Positions 49,211 to 58,608 of a stretch of 64,000 nucleotides of DNA are shown piece by piece (the stretch's first letter is position 1; each line of letters opens with the position of its first letter). A program made the translations under genes and the position numbers. The notes under the pieces were generated by a model, which saw only the letters and a list, made by a program, of their open reading frames with translations, did not search any database and was not told the DNA's origin. Origin of the DNA: Halosimplex rubrum (GTDB lineage: Archaea; Halobacteriota; Halobacteria; Halobacteriales; Haloarculaceae). The stretch covers positions 372,001 through 436,000 of the forward strand of contig NZ_CP058910.1 of the NCBI RefSeq assembly GCF_013415885.1. Direction: 5' to 3'.

Positions 49211-50548
49211 TCACCGTGACCCGGGTCCGGCTCCGGTCCCCTCCCCGACGCCGGCCAGCGCCCGCAGGCGTTCGGCGCCGGCTCGGGTCCCCTTCGCGAT
49301 GAGGGTGTCGCCGGCGCGCAGTCGCGTCTCGGGCGACGGCGTCAGGACCCACTCCGTGTCGCCGTCCGCCCGACCGGTGCCCGCGTCGCCGTCACCGTTC
49401 GCTCCGTCCGTCCCGCCCGCCGCCTCGCCCTCGCGGCGGACCGCGATGACGAGGGTCCCCGTGGTCGCCCGGAGCGCCTGTTCGCCGATGGTCGTGCCGT
49501 CGAGGTCGCTGCCGGCCGCGACGGGGACGCTGACGAGGATCTCGTCGGACTCCTCGACGGCCGCCCGGACGACCGGGTGACTCCCCAGCCCGCGGAGGAC
49601 GCCCTCGCTGATCTCCAGGGCGGCGTCGCTGATCACCTCCGTGCTCGTCGCGATGTGGACCAACCCGCGGATCGCCACCGGCTCCGCGAGTTCGGCCGCC
49701 GCCCGGAGCGCCCACGCCTCGAAGCGCTCCTTCAGCGCGTCGACCTCCACCTCCAGTTCGCTCACCTCGCGGGCGAGTTCGGGGTCGTCGAACAGCACCG
49801 ACCCGTAGGCCAGGTCGACCGCGAGTTCGCTGACGTTGCGCATCAACACGACCGTCTCGACCGCTCGGTCGAGGTCCGCGATGTCCGACTCGGGGACCGC
49901 CGACCGTTCGTAGGGGTCGCCGGTCATCGTCTCGAAGACGCCCTGGATACCGTCGTCGGGGCCGCGACAGAACGACACGTCGCCGGGTCGCAGCGTCGTC
50001 TCTCGGCCGGGGTCGAGCAGCCACTCGTCGCCGCGACGGACGGCGAGCACGCGTACGCCCGTCTCCGTCTCCAGGTTGATGTCGCCGAGCGTCCGCCCCG
50101 CGTAGGGCGATTCCCCGGCGAGTTCCGCCCGGGCGAGCGTCTCGACGGGGTCGGGGAGGCCCGCCCGCAGCGACGCCGGCAACCCCACGTCGTCGAGGAC
50201 GACCTTCGCGATGTCGCCGGCGGCGTCGCTGATCGTCTCGGCGGCGCCGACGATGCCGAAGATGGGCGCCAGCTCCTCTGCCTCCTCGGGCGAGCGCCCG
50301 GCCATCACGAGGCTCATCCGCGCGCGCAACTGGAGCACGTCCATCTCCGACTCCAGTTCGAGCACCTCCGCGGCCAGCGCCGGGTCGTCGAAGAGGACGG
50401 AAGAGTAGGACAGATCGACGAGCAGCTCGGCGATGTCTTTCATCTCGCCGAGCAGTTCCTTGACGCTGACCGGCTCGTACTCGACGCGGTCGGCGGGGTG
50501 GGGGTCGACGGTGTCACCGTCGCCGCCGCGTCCGCGGTCCGGCGTCAT
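49211..50548 (-). CDS. PhoU / TrkA-C domain regulator of ion transport
   Basis: A 445-aa cytosolic protein with a duplicated order: PhoU-like helices (~25-115, [21 protein letters not shown]), TrkA-C/RCK_C (~120-215, [20 protein letters not shown]), PhoU-like (~225-320, [20 protein letters not shown]), and a second TrkA-C (~325-445, [20 protein letters not shown]). RCK_C domains bind small ligands. The tight operon with two MgtE halves suggests it gates or regulates them. ATG 50548 is preferred over GTG 50557. Confidence 0.88.
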   Translation of the reverse strand: MTPDRGRGGDGDTVDPHPADRVEYEPVSVKELLGEMKDIAELLVDLSYSSVLFDDPALAAEVLELESEMDVLQLRARMSLVMAGRSPEEAEELAPIFGIVGAAETISDAAGDIAKVVLDDVGLPASLRAGLPDPVETLARAELAGESPYAGRTLGDINLETETGVRVLAVRRGDEWLLDPGRETTLRPGDVSFCRGPDDGIQGVFETMTGDPYERSAVPESDIADLDRAVETVVLMRNVSELAVDLAYGSVLFDDPELAREVSELEVEVDALKERFEAWALRAAAELAEPVAIRGLVHIATSTEVISDAALEISEGVLRGLGSHPVVRAAVEESDEILVSVPVAAGSDLDGTTIGEQALRATTGTLVIAVRREGEAAGGTDGANGDGDAGTGRADGDTEWVLTPSPETRLRAGDTLIAKGTRAGAERLRALAGVGEGTGAGPGSR

Positions 50549-50718
50549 CGGTGCCACCGCACGCGTCGACTGCTGGTCATGTTCGAGAGTCCGTGCGGCG
50601 AGCCCTTAGTCCATCGGGCGTCGCGGGGTCGGTCCGTCCCCCGTCGGTCTCCGGCGGGGGCGACCCGTCGCCGCCGAGGGCGAAGCCTTTACCGGGCCGG
50701 CCGCGTACTCCGCGGCAA

Positions 50719-52128
50719 ATGGTACTCGACGATCTGGGAACGTCGCTCCGGAGCACCCTCGACGACCTCCGGGGCCAGTCCCGCATCTCCGAGGAGGACG
50801 TCGAGGAGGTCGTCAAGGACATCCAGCGGTCGCTGCTGCAGGCCGACGTGGACGTGGACCTGGTGATGGAGCTGTCGGACTCCATCAAGACCCGCGCCCT
50901 AGAGGAGGAGCCGCCCGCCGGCACCTCCGCCCACGACTGGGTGCTTCGGGTCGTCTACGACGAACTCGTCGGCCTCGTCGGCGACTCCACCGACCTCCCG
51001 CTCAAATCGCAGACGATCATGCTCGCCGGTCTCTACGGCTCGGGGAAGACCACCACGGCGGCCAAGATGGCGTGGTGGTTCTCGAAGAAGGGCCTGCGCC
51101 CGGCCATCATCCAGACCGACACCGACCGCCCCGGCGCCTACGACCAGTCCAAGGAGATGGCCGAGCGCGCCGAGGTCGACTTCTACGGCGACCCCGACGC
51201 CGACGACCCCGTCCAGATCGCCCGCGACGGGCTCGAAGAAGTCGAAGACGCCGACATCAAGATCGTCGACACCGCCGGTCGCGACGGCCTCAACGAGGAG
51301 CTCATCGACCAGATCGAGGACATCGAGGCCGAGGTCCAGCCGGATCGGGACCTCCTGGTGCTGGACGCGGCGATGGGTCAGTCCGCCAAGGACCAGGCCC
51401 AGGAGTTCGAGGACTCGATCGGCATCGACGGCGTCGTCATCACGAAGCTCGACGGGACGGCGAAAGGTGGGGGCGCGCTGGCCGCCGTCAACGAGACCGG
51501 CTCGTCGATCGCCTTCCTCGGGACCGGCGAGACCGTCAGCGACATCGAGCGCTTCGAACCCTCCGGGTTCATCTCGCGGCTGCTCGGGATGGGCGACCTG
51601 AAACAGCTCACCGAGCGCGTCGAGCGGGCGATGGAGGAGACGGGCGAGGAGGAAGACGACTGGGACCCCGAGGACATGATGGAGGGGAAGTTCACCCTCC
51701 AGGACATGCGCAAGCAGATGGAGACGATGAACAAGATGGGTCCCCTGGACCAGGTGATGGACATGATCCCCGGGATGGGCGGCGGGCTCATGGACCAGCT
51801 CCCCGACGACGCGATGGACGTGACCCAGGAGCGCCTGCAGGACTTCGAGGTCGTCATGGACTCGATGACCGACGAGGAGCTGGAGAACCCCCGGACAGTG
51901 GGCAAGAGCCGCATCGAGCGCATCGCCCGCGGCTCGGGCAAACCCGAGGAGCGGATCCGCGAACTGCTCGAACAGTACAACGCGATGCGCCAGATGTTAG
52001 ACCAGTTCCAGGGCATGGGCGACGCCGACATGGAGCGGATGATGAAGCAGATGCAGGGCGGCGGCGGTGGCGGCGGCATGGGCGGGATGGGTGGCATGGG
52101 CGGCGGTGGCGGCCCGTTCGGCGACTGA
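50719..52128 (+). CDS. srp54: Signal recognition particle GTPase SRP54
   Basis: A 469-aa SRP54/Ffh. The N domain (1-95) is followed by the G domain: G1 [13 protein letters not shown] at 104-116, then [26 protein letters not shown] and FLGTGE. The methionine-rich M domain (~300-450, [43 protein letters not shown]) binds SRP RNA and signal peptides. Residues 450-469 are a Gly/Met tail ending GGGPFGD. The 3' flank contains a degraded copy of the tail-coding sequence in another frame. Confidence 0.96.
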   Translation: MVLDDLGTSLRSTLDDLRGQSRISEEDVEEVVKDIQRSLLQADVDVDLVMELSDSIKTRALEEEPPAGTSAHDWVLRVVYDELVGLVGDSTDLPLKSQTIMLAGLYGSGKTTTAAKMAWWFSKKGLRPAIIQTDTDRPGAYDQSKEMAERAEVDFYGDPDADDPVQIARDGLEEVEDADIKIVDTAGRDGLNEELIDQIEDIEAEVQPDRDLLVLDAAMGQSAKDQAQEFEDSIGIDGVVITKLDGTAKGGGALAAVNETGSSIAFLGTGETVSDIERFEPSGFISRLLGMGDLKQLTERVERAMEETGEEEDDWDPEDMMEGKFTLQDMRKQMETMNKMGPLDQVMDMIPGMGGGLMDQLPDDAMDVTQERLQDFEVVMDSMTDEELENPRTVGKSRIERIARGSGKPEERIRELLEQYNAMRQMLDQFQGMGDADMERMMKQMQGGGGGGGMGGMGGMGGGGGPFGD

Positions 52129-52230
52129 GTCGCCCGTTCGGCGGTGGCGGCCTGTTCGGCAGCGGTGGCCCGAACGGGTTGAATATCTGATACACGAAAC
52201 GGGTAACGGTGGGTCGGCCCAAACGGAGGC

Positions 52231-53013
52231 ATGCGCGTCACCCTCATGGGGACCGGCGACGCGGTCGGCGTGCCCGCGCCGCTGTGTGACTGCGAGTACT
52301 GCGCCGCCAGCGAGCGTCGCCGCCGCCCGGCGGTGCTGGTCGAGGCCGCCGGGCGGCGGCTCGTCCTCGACATCGGTCCCGACATCGCCGACCAGCTCCA
52401 CGAGGTGGAGGTCTACGACGTGGACGCCTTCTTCGCGACCCACGCCCACTTCGACAACTACTGGGGGATCAACGAGTTGAACCAGGCGGCGATGGACACC
52501 CACGTGCGGAACGAGTCGGAGTTCGACCACCCGACCTTCGGCAAGGATATCACCGTCTACGGGAGCCGCCCGGTCCGGACGTTCACCGAAGACACCTTCC
52601 CGCACATCCTCGACAACGTCGAGTACGTCCCGCTCGACGCCGACGAGGCGGTCCGCACCGACGAGTTCGACGTGCGGGCGTTCGACGTCGACCACGGCAC
52701 GCACGCCTTCCCCACGCAGGGGTACGCCGTCTCCGCCGAGGGGTCGACCGTCGTCTACGCGCCCGACGTGGACGGCGTCGACGCCGTCCCCGACTTCTGC
52801 ACCGGCGCGGACCTGCTCTTCTTCGACGGCTCCGTCCTGGGCGCGGAGTTCCACGGCGACGCCGAGGAACTGCGCGCCGACGCCCGCCGGTTCGACGCCG
52901 ACCGCGTCGTCACCACGAACGTCTCCGAGCACATGCTCGAACGCCACACCGACGACCTCGACGGCCGCTCGGAGTTCGAGGTCTGGAGCGACTTCGACCG
53001 CGTGGCGCTGTAG
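52231..53013 (+). CDS. PhnP-like MBL-fold hydrolase
   Basis: A 260-aa metallo-beta-lactamase fold protein. The N-terminus (GTGDAVGVPAPLCDCEYC) is the PhnP-type cysteine loop. The metal motif THAHFDNYWG reads HxHxDN, with Asn76 where most members have His. VDHGTHAFPTQGY, VVYAPDVDG and NVSEHMLERH supply further ligands. It probably acts on cyclic or small phosphodiesters. The Asn may be a subgroup feature or alter the second metal site. Confidence 0.87.
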   Translation: MRVTLMGTGDAVGVPAPLCDCEYCAASERRRRPAVLVEAAGRRLVLDIGPDIADQLHEVEVYDVDAFFATHAHFDNYWGINELNQAAMDTHVRNESEFDHPTFGKDITVYGSRPVRTFTEDTFPHILDNVEYVPLDADEAVRTDEFDVRAFDVDHGTHAFPTQGYAVSAEGSTVVYAPDVDGVDAVPDFCTGADLLFFDGSVLGAEFHGDAEELRADARRFDADRVVTTNVSEHMLERHTDDLDGRSEFEVWSDFDRVAL

Positions 53014-53096
53014 CCCTCCGTTCGCCCGGCCGCCGGCACTGCCGGCACCCGCACTTCGCCGACAGCTTTTCCGCCGACCGCGACGCCTAGGGAGCC

Positions 53097-54125
53097 ATGA
53101 GCAGTCAGTCATCCGACGGCGGCCCGGTCGGGACCGTCGAGGGGACCGTCGTCCCGCTGGTCGTGACCGCCCTCGTCGGCCTGGTCGGCGTCGTCGCCGC
53201 CTGGTACGTGTTCGTCCGCAGCACCGACTCGCTGGTCGACCTGTTTGGCCTCCTCGTCGTCGCCGGGGTCGCCCTCCTCGCGCTGTGGGTCGGGAGCCGG
53301 ATCGCCGGGTCGCTCGTCTCGCCGTACAACGTCGCCGAGGTCGCGGTCGAAGGGCCGATCGCGCGCGAACGCGCGGGCGGCGTCCCCGGCTCGCCGACCG
53401 GCGCCGGCGCCGACGACGTGGTCGAACAGATCGAACTCGCCGACGCCGACCCCGCCGCGGAGGCGCTGCTGGTGAAGCTCAACACCCCTGGTGGGGAGAT
53501 CGTCCCGAGCGAGGACATCCGCATCGCCGCCGAGCGCTTCGACGGGCCGACCGTCGCCTACGCCACCGACGTCTGCGCCAGCGGCGGCTACGACATCGCC
53601 AGCGGCTGCGACGAGATCTGGGCCCGCGAGGGGTCGCTGGTCGGCTCCATCGGCGTCATCGGCTCGCGGGTCAACGCCAACGACCTGGCCGAGCGGCTGG
53701 GGCTGTCCTACGAGGGGTTCACCGCCGGCGAGTACAAGGACGCCGGGACGCCCCTGAAGGAGCTGCGCCCCGACGAGCGGGCGTACCTCCAGGGCCTCGT
53801 CGACGACTACTACGAGCAGTTCGTCGAGACCGTCGCTGAGGGTCGGGACATGGAGCCCGCGACCGTCGAGGAGACCGAAGCCCGCGTGTTCCTCGGGAGC
53901 GAGGCCCGCGAGCGCGGCCTCGTCGACGAACTCGGCACCCGCCGGGCGGTGACCGACGCCCTCGAAGACCGACTCGGCGAGCCCGTCGCGGTCCGCGAGT
54001 TCGAGCCCGCCCACTCGCTGCGCGAGCGGGTCAGCCTGGGCGCCCAGCGAGCCACCTACGCCTTCGGCGCCGGGCTCGCGAGCGCCGTCGACGGCGACGC
54101 CGACGGGCTGCGCTTCCGTCGATAG
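53097..54125 (+). CDS. SppA-type signal peptide peptidase (S49)
   Basis: A 342-aa membrane serine protease of family S49. Two N-terminal membrane helices (VVPLVVTALVGLVGVVAAWY, LFGLLVVAGVALLALWVG) precede the protease core. Ser162 in VCASGGYDIASG and Lys214 in GEYKDAGTPLKEL fit the Ser-Lys dyad. Family role: degrading leftover signal peptides within the membrane. It stands alone, with core-like codon use. Confidence 0.88.
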   Translation: MSSQSSDGGPVGTVEGTVVPLVVTALVGLVGVVAAWYVFVRSTDSLVDLFGLLVVAGVALLALWVGSRIAGSLVSPYNVAEVAVEGPIARERAGGVPGSPTGAGADDVVEQIELADADPAAEALLVKLNTPGGEIVPSEDIRIAAERFDGPTVAYATDVCASGGYDIASGCDEIWAREGSLVGSIGVIGSRVNANDLAERLGLSYEGFTAGEYKDAGTPLKELRPDERAYLQGLVDDYYEQFVETVAEGRDMEPATVEETEARVFLGSEARERGLVDELGTRRAVTDALEDRLGEPVAVREFEPAHSLRERVSLGAQRATYAFGAGLASAVDGDADGLRFRR

Positions 54126-54276
54126 GGCTCGCGCGGGCGTCGAGTCCGTACCGCCCGAGCCCACGCCGTCCCCGCGCCGGACGGTCCCTTCGGAGCTCCG
54201 CGTTCGGGCGATTCGGCGCTCGCGCGGGCGGAAACGGTCGCGAGGATTTTTATCCCGTGACCGCCTCCGTCGATCC

Positions 54277-55425
54277 GTGACAACGCTGGTCGTCTGTATC
54301 GACCGCGCGGGCGACCTCGTGGCCGGGACGGACCCGCCGATGGTGGGGCGGGAGGCCGTCGAGTCGCTCGTCGTCGACGTCGGCGTCGAAGACCCCGAGG
54401 ACAGCCAGGTCAACTGCCTGCTCGAAGCCCTCCGCGTCTCCCGTGACCTCTCGGAGGCCGGCGACGAGACCGTCGTCGCGGTGCTCGCGGGGACCGACGA
54501 CACCATCGGCGCCGACCGCGCCATCGCCCGCCAGGTCGAGGAGCTCATCGACGGCCACGACCCCGACTCGGCCGTGGTCGTCGTCGACAGCGCCGAGGAC
54601 GAGCGGCTCGTCCCCATCGTCGAGTCGCGCCTCACCGTCGACGCCGTCGACCGCGTCGTCGTCCGCCAGGCCCGCGACATCGAGTCGACCTACTACCTGC
54701 TCAAGCAGTTCCTCGCCGACGAGGAACTGCGCAAGACCGTCCTCGTCCCCATCGGCGTCGCGCTGATCGCCTACCCCGTCCTCTGGTGGGCCGTCAGCCC
54801 CGGCGTCGCCACCGGCGCCATCGTCGCCGTCGTCGGTCTCTTCTTCCTCTACAAGGGCCTCGGCATCGACACCTACCTCGCCTCCCTCCCGGGTCAGGTC
54901 CAGGAGGCGCTCTACTCGGGCCAGGTCGCGCTGGTCACCTACGTCGTCGCCGCCGGTCTCTCGCTGGTCGGCGTGTTCGCCGGCGCCATCGGCGTCTCGG
55001 AACTCGGCTCGGAGAGCCCGCTCATCCTCGCCAGCCGCTTCGCCTTCGACGCCATCCCCTGGCTGACCGGCGCCGCGCTGGCCGCCAGTACCGGTCGCCT
55101 GCTCGACGAACTCATCCGCCGCGAGGGCGTCCGCAGCGCCTACCTCAACCTCCCGTTCGGCGCCGTCGCCGTCGGCCTCGTCGTCCGCGGGTTCTCCGCG
55201 TACTTCCTCGAACTCGCCGACGTGTTCAGGCCCTACCGGATCCGACCCATCGACGTCGGCCCCGTCGCCTTCGAGGGTGCCACCCTCGAACCCCCCGGCA
55301 CCCGCCTCGCCCTGTTCATCCTCGCCGGCGTCTTCGTGAGCCTCGCAGGCGTCCGGTTCGCCGCCTACTTCAGCGGCACGACCGTCGAACAGGAGTTCGC
55401 CCACGGCCGCGAGGGCGGCGACTAG
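54277..55425 (+). CDS. DUF373-family membrane protein
   Basis: A 382-aa archaeal DUF373 protein. Residues 1-150 form a cytosolic alpha/beta domain (LVVCIDRAGDLVAGTDPP, VVAVLAGTDDTIGADRAI) that may bind a nucleotide-like ligand. The remainder has about seven membrane helices. The family is near-universal in Euryarchaeota and its function is unknown. The start is GTG 54277. Immediately after the stop lie two nested perfect hairpins shared with the convergent rnz gene. Confidence 0.9.
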   Translation: MTTLVVCIDRAGDLVAGTDPPMVGREAVESLVVDVGVEDPEDSQVNCLLEALRVSRDLSEAGDETVVAVLAGTDDTIGADRAIARQVEELIDGHDPDSAVVVVDSAEDERLVPIVESRLTVDAVDRVVVRQARDIESTYYLLKQFLADEELRKTVLVPIGVALIAYPVLWWAVSPGVATGAIVAVVGLFFLYKGLGIDTYLASLPGQVQEALYSGQVALVTYVVAAGLSLVGVFAGAIGVSELGSESPLILASRFAFDAIPWLTGAALAASTGRLLDELIRREGVRSAYLNLPFGAVAVGLVVRGFSAYFLELADVFRPYRIRPIDVGPVAFEGATLEPPGTRLALFILAGVFVSLAGVRFAAYFSGTTVEQEFAHGREGGD

Positions 55426-55432
55426 GGGTCGG

Positions 55433-55529
55433 TTCCGTTCGAGACAGCTCGAACGGAAGTGACGAGCCGGCGACTGCACTCGACGGCACGCGATGGAATC
55501 GCTCGCCGCGCTCGCGCTGTCGCCGGCTC
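55433..55529. terminator. Two hairpins between convergent genes
   Basis: Hairpin one: TTCCGTTCGAG and CTCGAACGGAA (55433-55443, 55448-55458), a perfect 11-bp stem with a 4-nt loop, seven bases after the DUF373 stop. Hairpin two: GAGCCGGCGAC (55464-55474) and GTCGCCGGCTC (55519-55529), perfect 11-bp arms 44 nt apart, next to the rnz stop. Either or both may end transcription from both sides. The paired-stem layout recalls small repeat elements. Confidence 0.55.
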
Positions 55530-55535
55530 GGCGCG

Positions 55536-56477
55536 TCAGTCCGCGGAGTCGTCGTCGGAGTCGTCGGGGAACGGCACGTCGAACCGGTCGCCGTCGTCGG
55601 GGATCCAGGCGTCGCCGTCGAAGTGCTCGCGGGCCTCGCGTTCGATGGGCGAGTCGTCGCCGGCGTAGCGCGTGGAGATGTGGGTGAGCGCGAGCCGTTT
55701 CGCGCCGGCGCGGTCGGCGATGGCGGCGGCCTCGCGGGCGGTGGAGTGGGCGGTCTCCGTCGCGCGGTCGGCCCAGTCGCTCGCGAAGGTGGCGTCGTGG
55801 ACGAGGAGATCGGCGTCTTCGGCGGCGGCGGCGACGGCGTCGGTCGGTCGGGTGTCGCCGGTGTAGACCATCCGGCGGCCGGGTCGCGGCGGGCCGACGA
55901 CCTCCTCGGGTTCGACGGTCCGGCCGTCGTGTTCGACGGCCTCGCCGCGGTGGAGCTTCGAGTACTTCGGCCCGGGGGAGATGCCGAGCTCCCCCTCGGC
56001 CTTCTCGCGGTCGAAGCGGCCCTTGCGGTCGTCCTCGACGAGAGCGTAGCCGACAGCGTTGGTGCGGTGGTCCGTGCGGACGGCCCGCACCTCGTACTCG
56101 TCGCGGTCGAGGACGACCTCGTCGGGGCCGACCTGGTTGATCCGGACGGGGAACGACGGGTCGTTGCCGGCGGCGTGGACCAGGTCCTCGATCTGGCCGC
56201 GGGTGCCGTGAGGGGCGTGGATTGCGAGCGGGCGCTCGCGGTCGTTGAAGTCGAAGGTCTGGACGAGCCCGGGGATGCCGAGGACGTGGTCGCCGTGGCA
56301 GTGCGTGACGAAGACGTGGTCGACGGCGAAGCCGGTGGAGAAGCGCATCATCTGGCGCTGGGTCCCCTCGCCGCAGTCGAACAGCAAGCGGTCGCCGTCG
56401 CGGTTGACCAGCAGCGCGCTCGTGTTGCGTCGAGTGGTCGGGACCGCGCCGCTCGTGCCGAGAAACGTCACGCGCAT
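55536..56477 (-). CDS. rnz: Ribonuclease Z (tRNA 3' endonuclease)
   Basis: Matures the 3' ends of tRNA precursors lacking encoded CCA. The 313-aa protein opens MRVTFLGTSGAVPTTRRNTS and carries the metal-binding THCHGDHVLGIPGL (HxHxDH) motif. GISPGPKYSKLHRGE is the substrate-arm region, GRRMVYTGDTRPT brings the Asp and LALTHISTRY the late His. Length matches archaeal tRNase Z. An acidic tail is typical for halophiles. It is convergent with the DUF373 gene. Confidence 0.95.
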   Translation of the reverse strand: MRVTFLGTSGAVPTTRRNTSALLVNRDGDRLLFDCGEGTQRQMMRFSTGFAVDHVFVTHCHGDHVLGIPGLVQTFDFNDRERPLAIHAPHGTRGQIEDLVHAAGNDPSFPVRINQVGPDEVVLDRDEYEVRAVRTDHRTNAVGYALVEDDRKGRFDREKAEGELGISPGPKYSKLHRGEAVEHDGRTVEPEEVVGPPRPGRRMVYTGDTRPTDAVAAAAEDADLLVHDATFASDWADRATETAHSTAREAAAIADRAGAKRLALTHISTRYAGDDSPIEREAREHFDGDAWIPDDGDRFDVPFPDDSDDDSAD

Positions 56478-56676
56478 GTCCGCCCCTCGGCGGGCGCCCG
56501 GTAAACGCGTGTCGGATCCCGTCCTCCGCGCTCCAGCGACCGTCGGCGCCGCGCCGTGTCCCCCTATTTAACCGTTTCGTCCGTTCAAGCGCGTCGGTCG
56601 GGATCGGCCGCGAGCGAGTCTCCGGCCGCCTCGAAACTCGACTTGATCCGTCGAAATTCGGCTTCGGCGACTCCCT

Positions 56677-56684
56677 TTTATATG
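56677..56684 (+). promoter_or_regulatory. TATA box of leader ORF / DUF4382 gene
   Basis: TTTTATAT lies about 31 nt before ATG 56712 and over 100 nt before the lipoprotein start. Transcription is thus predicted to begin near 56707, so the transcript would begin with a 26-codon frame, not the lipoprotein frame. The gap 56478-56711 holds nothing else recognisable. Confidence 0.5.
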
Positions 56685-56711
56685 GGCGTCCCGCCGAAAG
56701 ACGGGGACACG

Positions 56712-56792
56712 ATGTCACGGATGCACCGACCGACTGCGACCGCGACGCGACCGAGCCGACGAACGAGTCCGCGAGCGGAGGTGTCGGTATGA
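56712..56792 (+). CDS. 26-codon leader ORF overlapping the DUF4382 start
   Basis: ATG 56712 to TGA 56792 encodes MSRMHRPTATATRPSRRTSP then RAEVSV, a strongly basic peptide unlike the acidic proteome. Its stop overlaps the next start (ATGA 56789-56792), and its own start sits just after the predicted transcript start. It could be a coupling or regulatory leader peptide. The basic composition also fits an untranslated leader read in a chance frame. Confidence 0.4.
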   Translation: MSRMHRPTATATRPSRRTSPRAEVSV

Positions 56793-57877
56793 GGCGAGCG
56801 GTCGTCGCGGTGGCGACGGCGCTGCTGGTCGTCACCGCCGGCTGTGCCGGAATGACCGGCACGGCGACCCCCGGCGCCGGGAGCGGAACCGGCGGCGACG
56901 GCGGGAGCGCGACCGACGGCGCCGACGCCGGGACGGTCAACTTCTACGTGAGCGACCAGCCCAACGACATGGACGACTTCGCGCACCTGAACGTCACGAT
57001 CACGCAGGTGCAGTTCCACCTCGTCGACGCCGCCAACGAGTCGGCCGACGAGACGGACAACGAGTCCACGGCCACGTCCGTGAACGAGACGGGCGAGAAC
57101 GAGACGACCGCCAACGGGACCGCGATCCCGATCGAAACTGACGACGAGGAGACCGAAGAACCCGAAACCGAGTCCGACGACGAGGCGGACGAGATGGACG
57201 ACGACGAGGACGGTCGCTGGGTCACTCGCGACGTGAACGCGACCTCGGTCGACCTCTCGCAGTTGCGCGGCGCGAACGCGACGCTGCTGGAGCAGTTCGA
57301 CCTTCCCTCGGGCGAGTACGACACGGTCCACATGGCGGTCAGCGAGGTCGAAGGGACGCTGAAAAACGGCGACGACCAGCGGGTCAAACTCCCGAGCAAC
57401 AAGCTCCAGCTCGACACGGAGTTCACCGTCGAGAACGGGTCGGAAGTCGACTTCGTCTACGACGTGACCGTCCACGAGGCGGGCAACAGCGGGAAGTACA
57501 TCCTGAAGCCGGTCGTGAGCGAGTCCGGGACCGACGTCGAGATCGAACGAGTCGACGACGATGACGACGAGCGCTCGATCAGCGCGTCGTTCGTCGGCAA
57601 CGTCTCCGCCGGCGAGAACGTCACCGTCCGGGTGACCGAGAACGGCTCGGCGGTCGCGAACGCGACGGTGAGCGTCGACGACGGCGCGGACGGGACGACC
57701 GACGCCGACGGCGAGTACGTCGTCAGCGTCCCCGCCGGCGCCGAGGAACTCGAGATCGAGGTCGGTTCGAACGACGCCGAGGCCGAACTCGAAGCCGAGT
57801 TCGGATCGGACGGGGACGACGACCGTCCCGGTGACGGCGGTCCCGGCGAGGGCGCCGGGAACGGCCAGGGCAACTGA
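56789..57877 (+). CDS. DUF4382-like lipoprotein
   Basis: A 362-aa exported lipoprotein. The signal (AVVAVATALLVVTAGC) ends in a lipobox with Cys as the predicted lipid anchor. DAGTVNFYVSDQPNDMDDFA and FHLVDAANES start the DUF4382 domain, interrupted by a long acidic insertion (~90-145). A carboxypeptidase-regulatory-like beta unit (ENVTVRVTENGSAVANATVS, DADGEYVVSVPAG) follows, then a Gly-rich tail. Many NxT/S sequons suggest glycosylation. Function on the surface is unknown. Confidence 0.85.
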   Translation: MRRAVVAVATALLVVTAGCAGMTGTATPGAGSGTGGDGGSATDGADAGTVNFYVSDQPNDMDDFAHLNVTITQVQFHLVDAANESADETDNESTATSVNETGENETTANGTAIPIETDDEETEEPETESDDEADEMDDDEDGRWVTRDVNATSVDLSQLRGANATLLEQFDLPSGEYDTVHMAVSEVEGTLKNGDDQRVKLPSNKLQLDTEFTVENGSEVDFVYDVTVHEAGNSGKYILKPVVSESGTDVEIERVDDDDDERSISASFVGNVSAGENVTVRVTENGSAVANATVSVDDGADGTTDADGEYVVSVPAGAEELEIEVGSNDAEAELEAEFGSDGDDDRPGDGGPGEGAGNGQGN

Positions 57878-57910
57878 CGCGAGCGACGGGCGCAGCGACA
57901 GCGATCGCGG

Positions 57911-58438
57911 TCAGTTCCCGCGTTCGTCCGCGCACGGGCGGTCGCGCTCGGCGACGTCGACCGTGCGCGAGGCCGAGGCGACGGTGGTGTTCTCCGTCGT
58001 GACGGTCGCGCGGACGGGGACGGTGTCGCCGCCGTCCAGCGACGGCGGACGGTCGGCGGTCCCGAACAGCGTCAACCGCTCGGAGCCGCCCGTCGAGAGC
58101 GCGAGGGTGTGGGTCTCGACGAGCGCGCCGTCGTCGACGGACACGGTCACGCGGAACGACGGTTCGGGCGGCCCGCCGTCTCGGAGGGGACGTTCGACGA
58201 CGAGCGACCCGCTCAGTCCGGCGTTGCCCGGCATCGGTCCCCGGTCGTTGCAGGTGACGACTCCGTCGGAGTCGGGGTAGGGGTCCGCGGACTGGTTGCC
58301 GACGGCCACCCGCGGCTCGAAGGCCGAGACGGTGGCGTTCGCGGGACGGTCCTCCGACGTGAGCGCCGAGAGGCCGGCCGCGGCACCGACGACGACGGCG
58401 AACAACAGGACGAATCCGGCGATGGCGAAGCGACGCAT
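57911..58438 (-). CDS. Exported or membrane-anchored beta-rich protein
   Basis: A 175-aa protein. An N-terminal membrane helix (FAIAGFVLLFAVVVGAAAGL) anchors an extracellular beta-sandwich-like domain (SGSLVVERPLRDGGPPEPSF, DTVPVRATVTTENTTVASAS) with two Cys that could pair. No family is recognised. Start ATG 58438 is chosen because the upstream extension to 58483 is not signal-like. Convergent with the DUF4382 gene. Confidence 0.75.
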   Translation of the reverse strand: MRRFAIAGFVLLFAVVVGAAAGLSALTSEDRPANATVSAFEPRVAVGNQSADPYPDSDGVVTCNDRGPMPGNAGLSGSLVVERPLRDGGPPEPSFRVTVSVDDGALVETHTLALSTGGSERLTLFGTADRPPSLDGGDTVPVRATVTTENTTVASASRTVDVAERDRPCADERGN

Positions 58439-58608
58439 GCGTCGTCGGTGACCCGGAACCGGTATGTGTCTTGTCACCGGCACGCCGGAACCAGTCGGTC
58501 GTCGTGCGAGCGGGCGCGGCGACCGCGATCGGACGCGAGTGTCCGTGAGAGCGGGGGTCGTACCTTCGGAACTGTTTTAGGCGCCGCTGGGCCAAGACCT
58601 AGCAACGA

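Noticed and set aside
54250-56940. An 896-codon minus-strand frame across DUF373, rnz and DUF4382 genes
   Set aside because: It runs through three well-supported genes in the wrong frame or strand and is Arg/Pro-rich.
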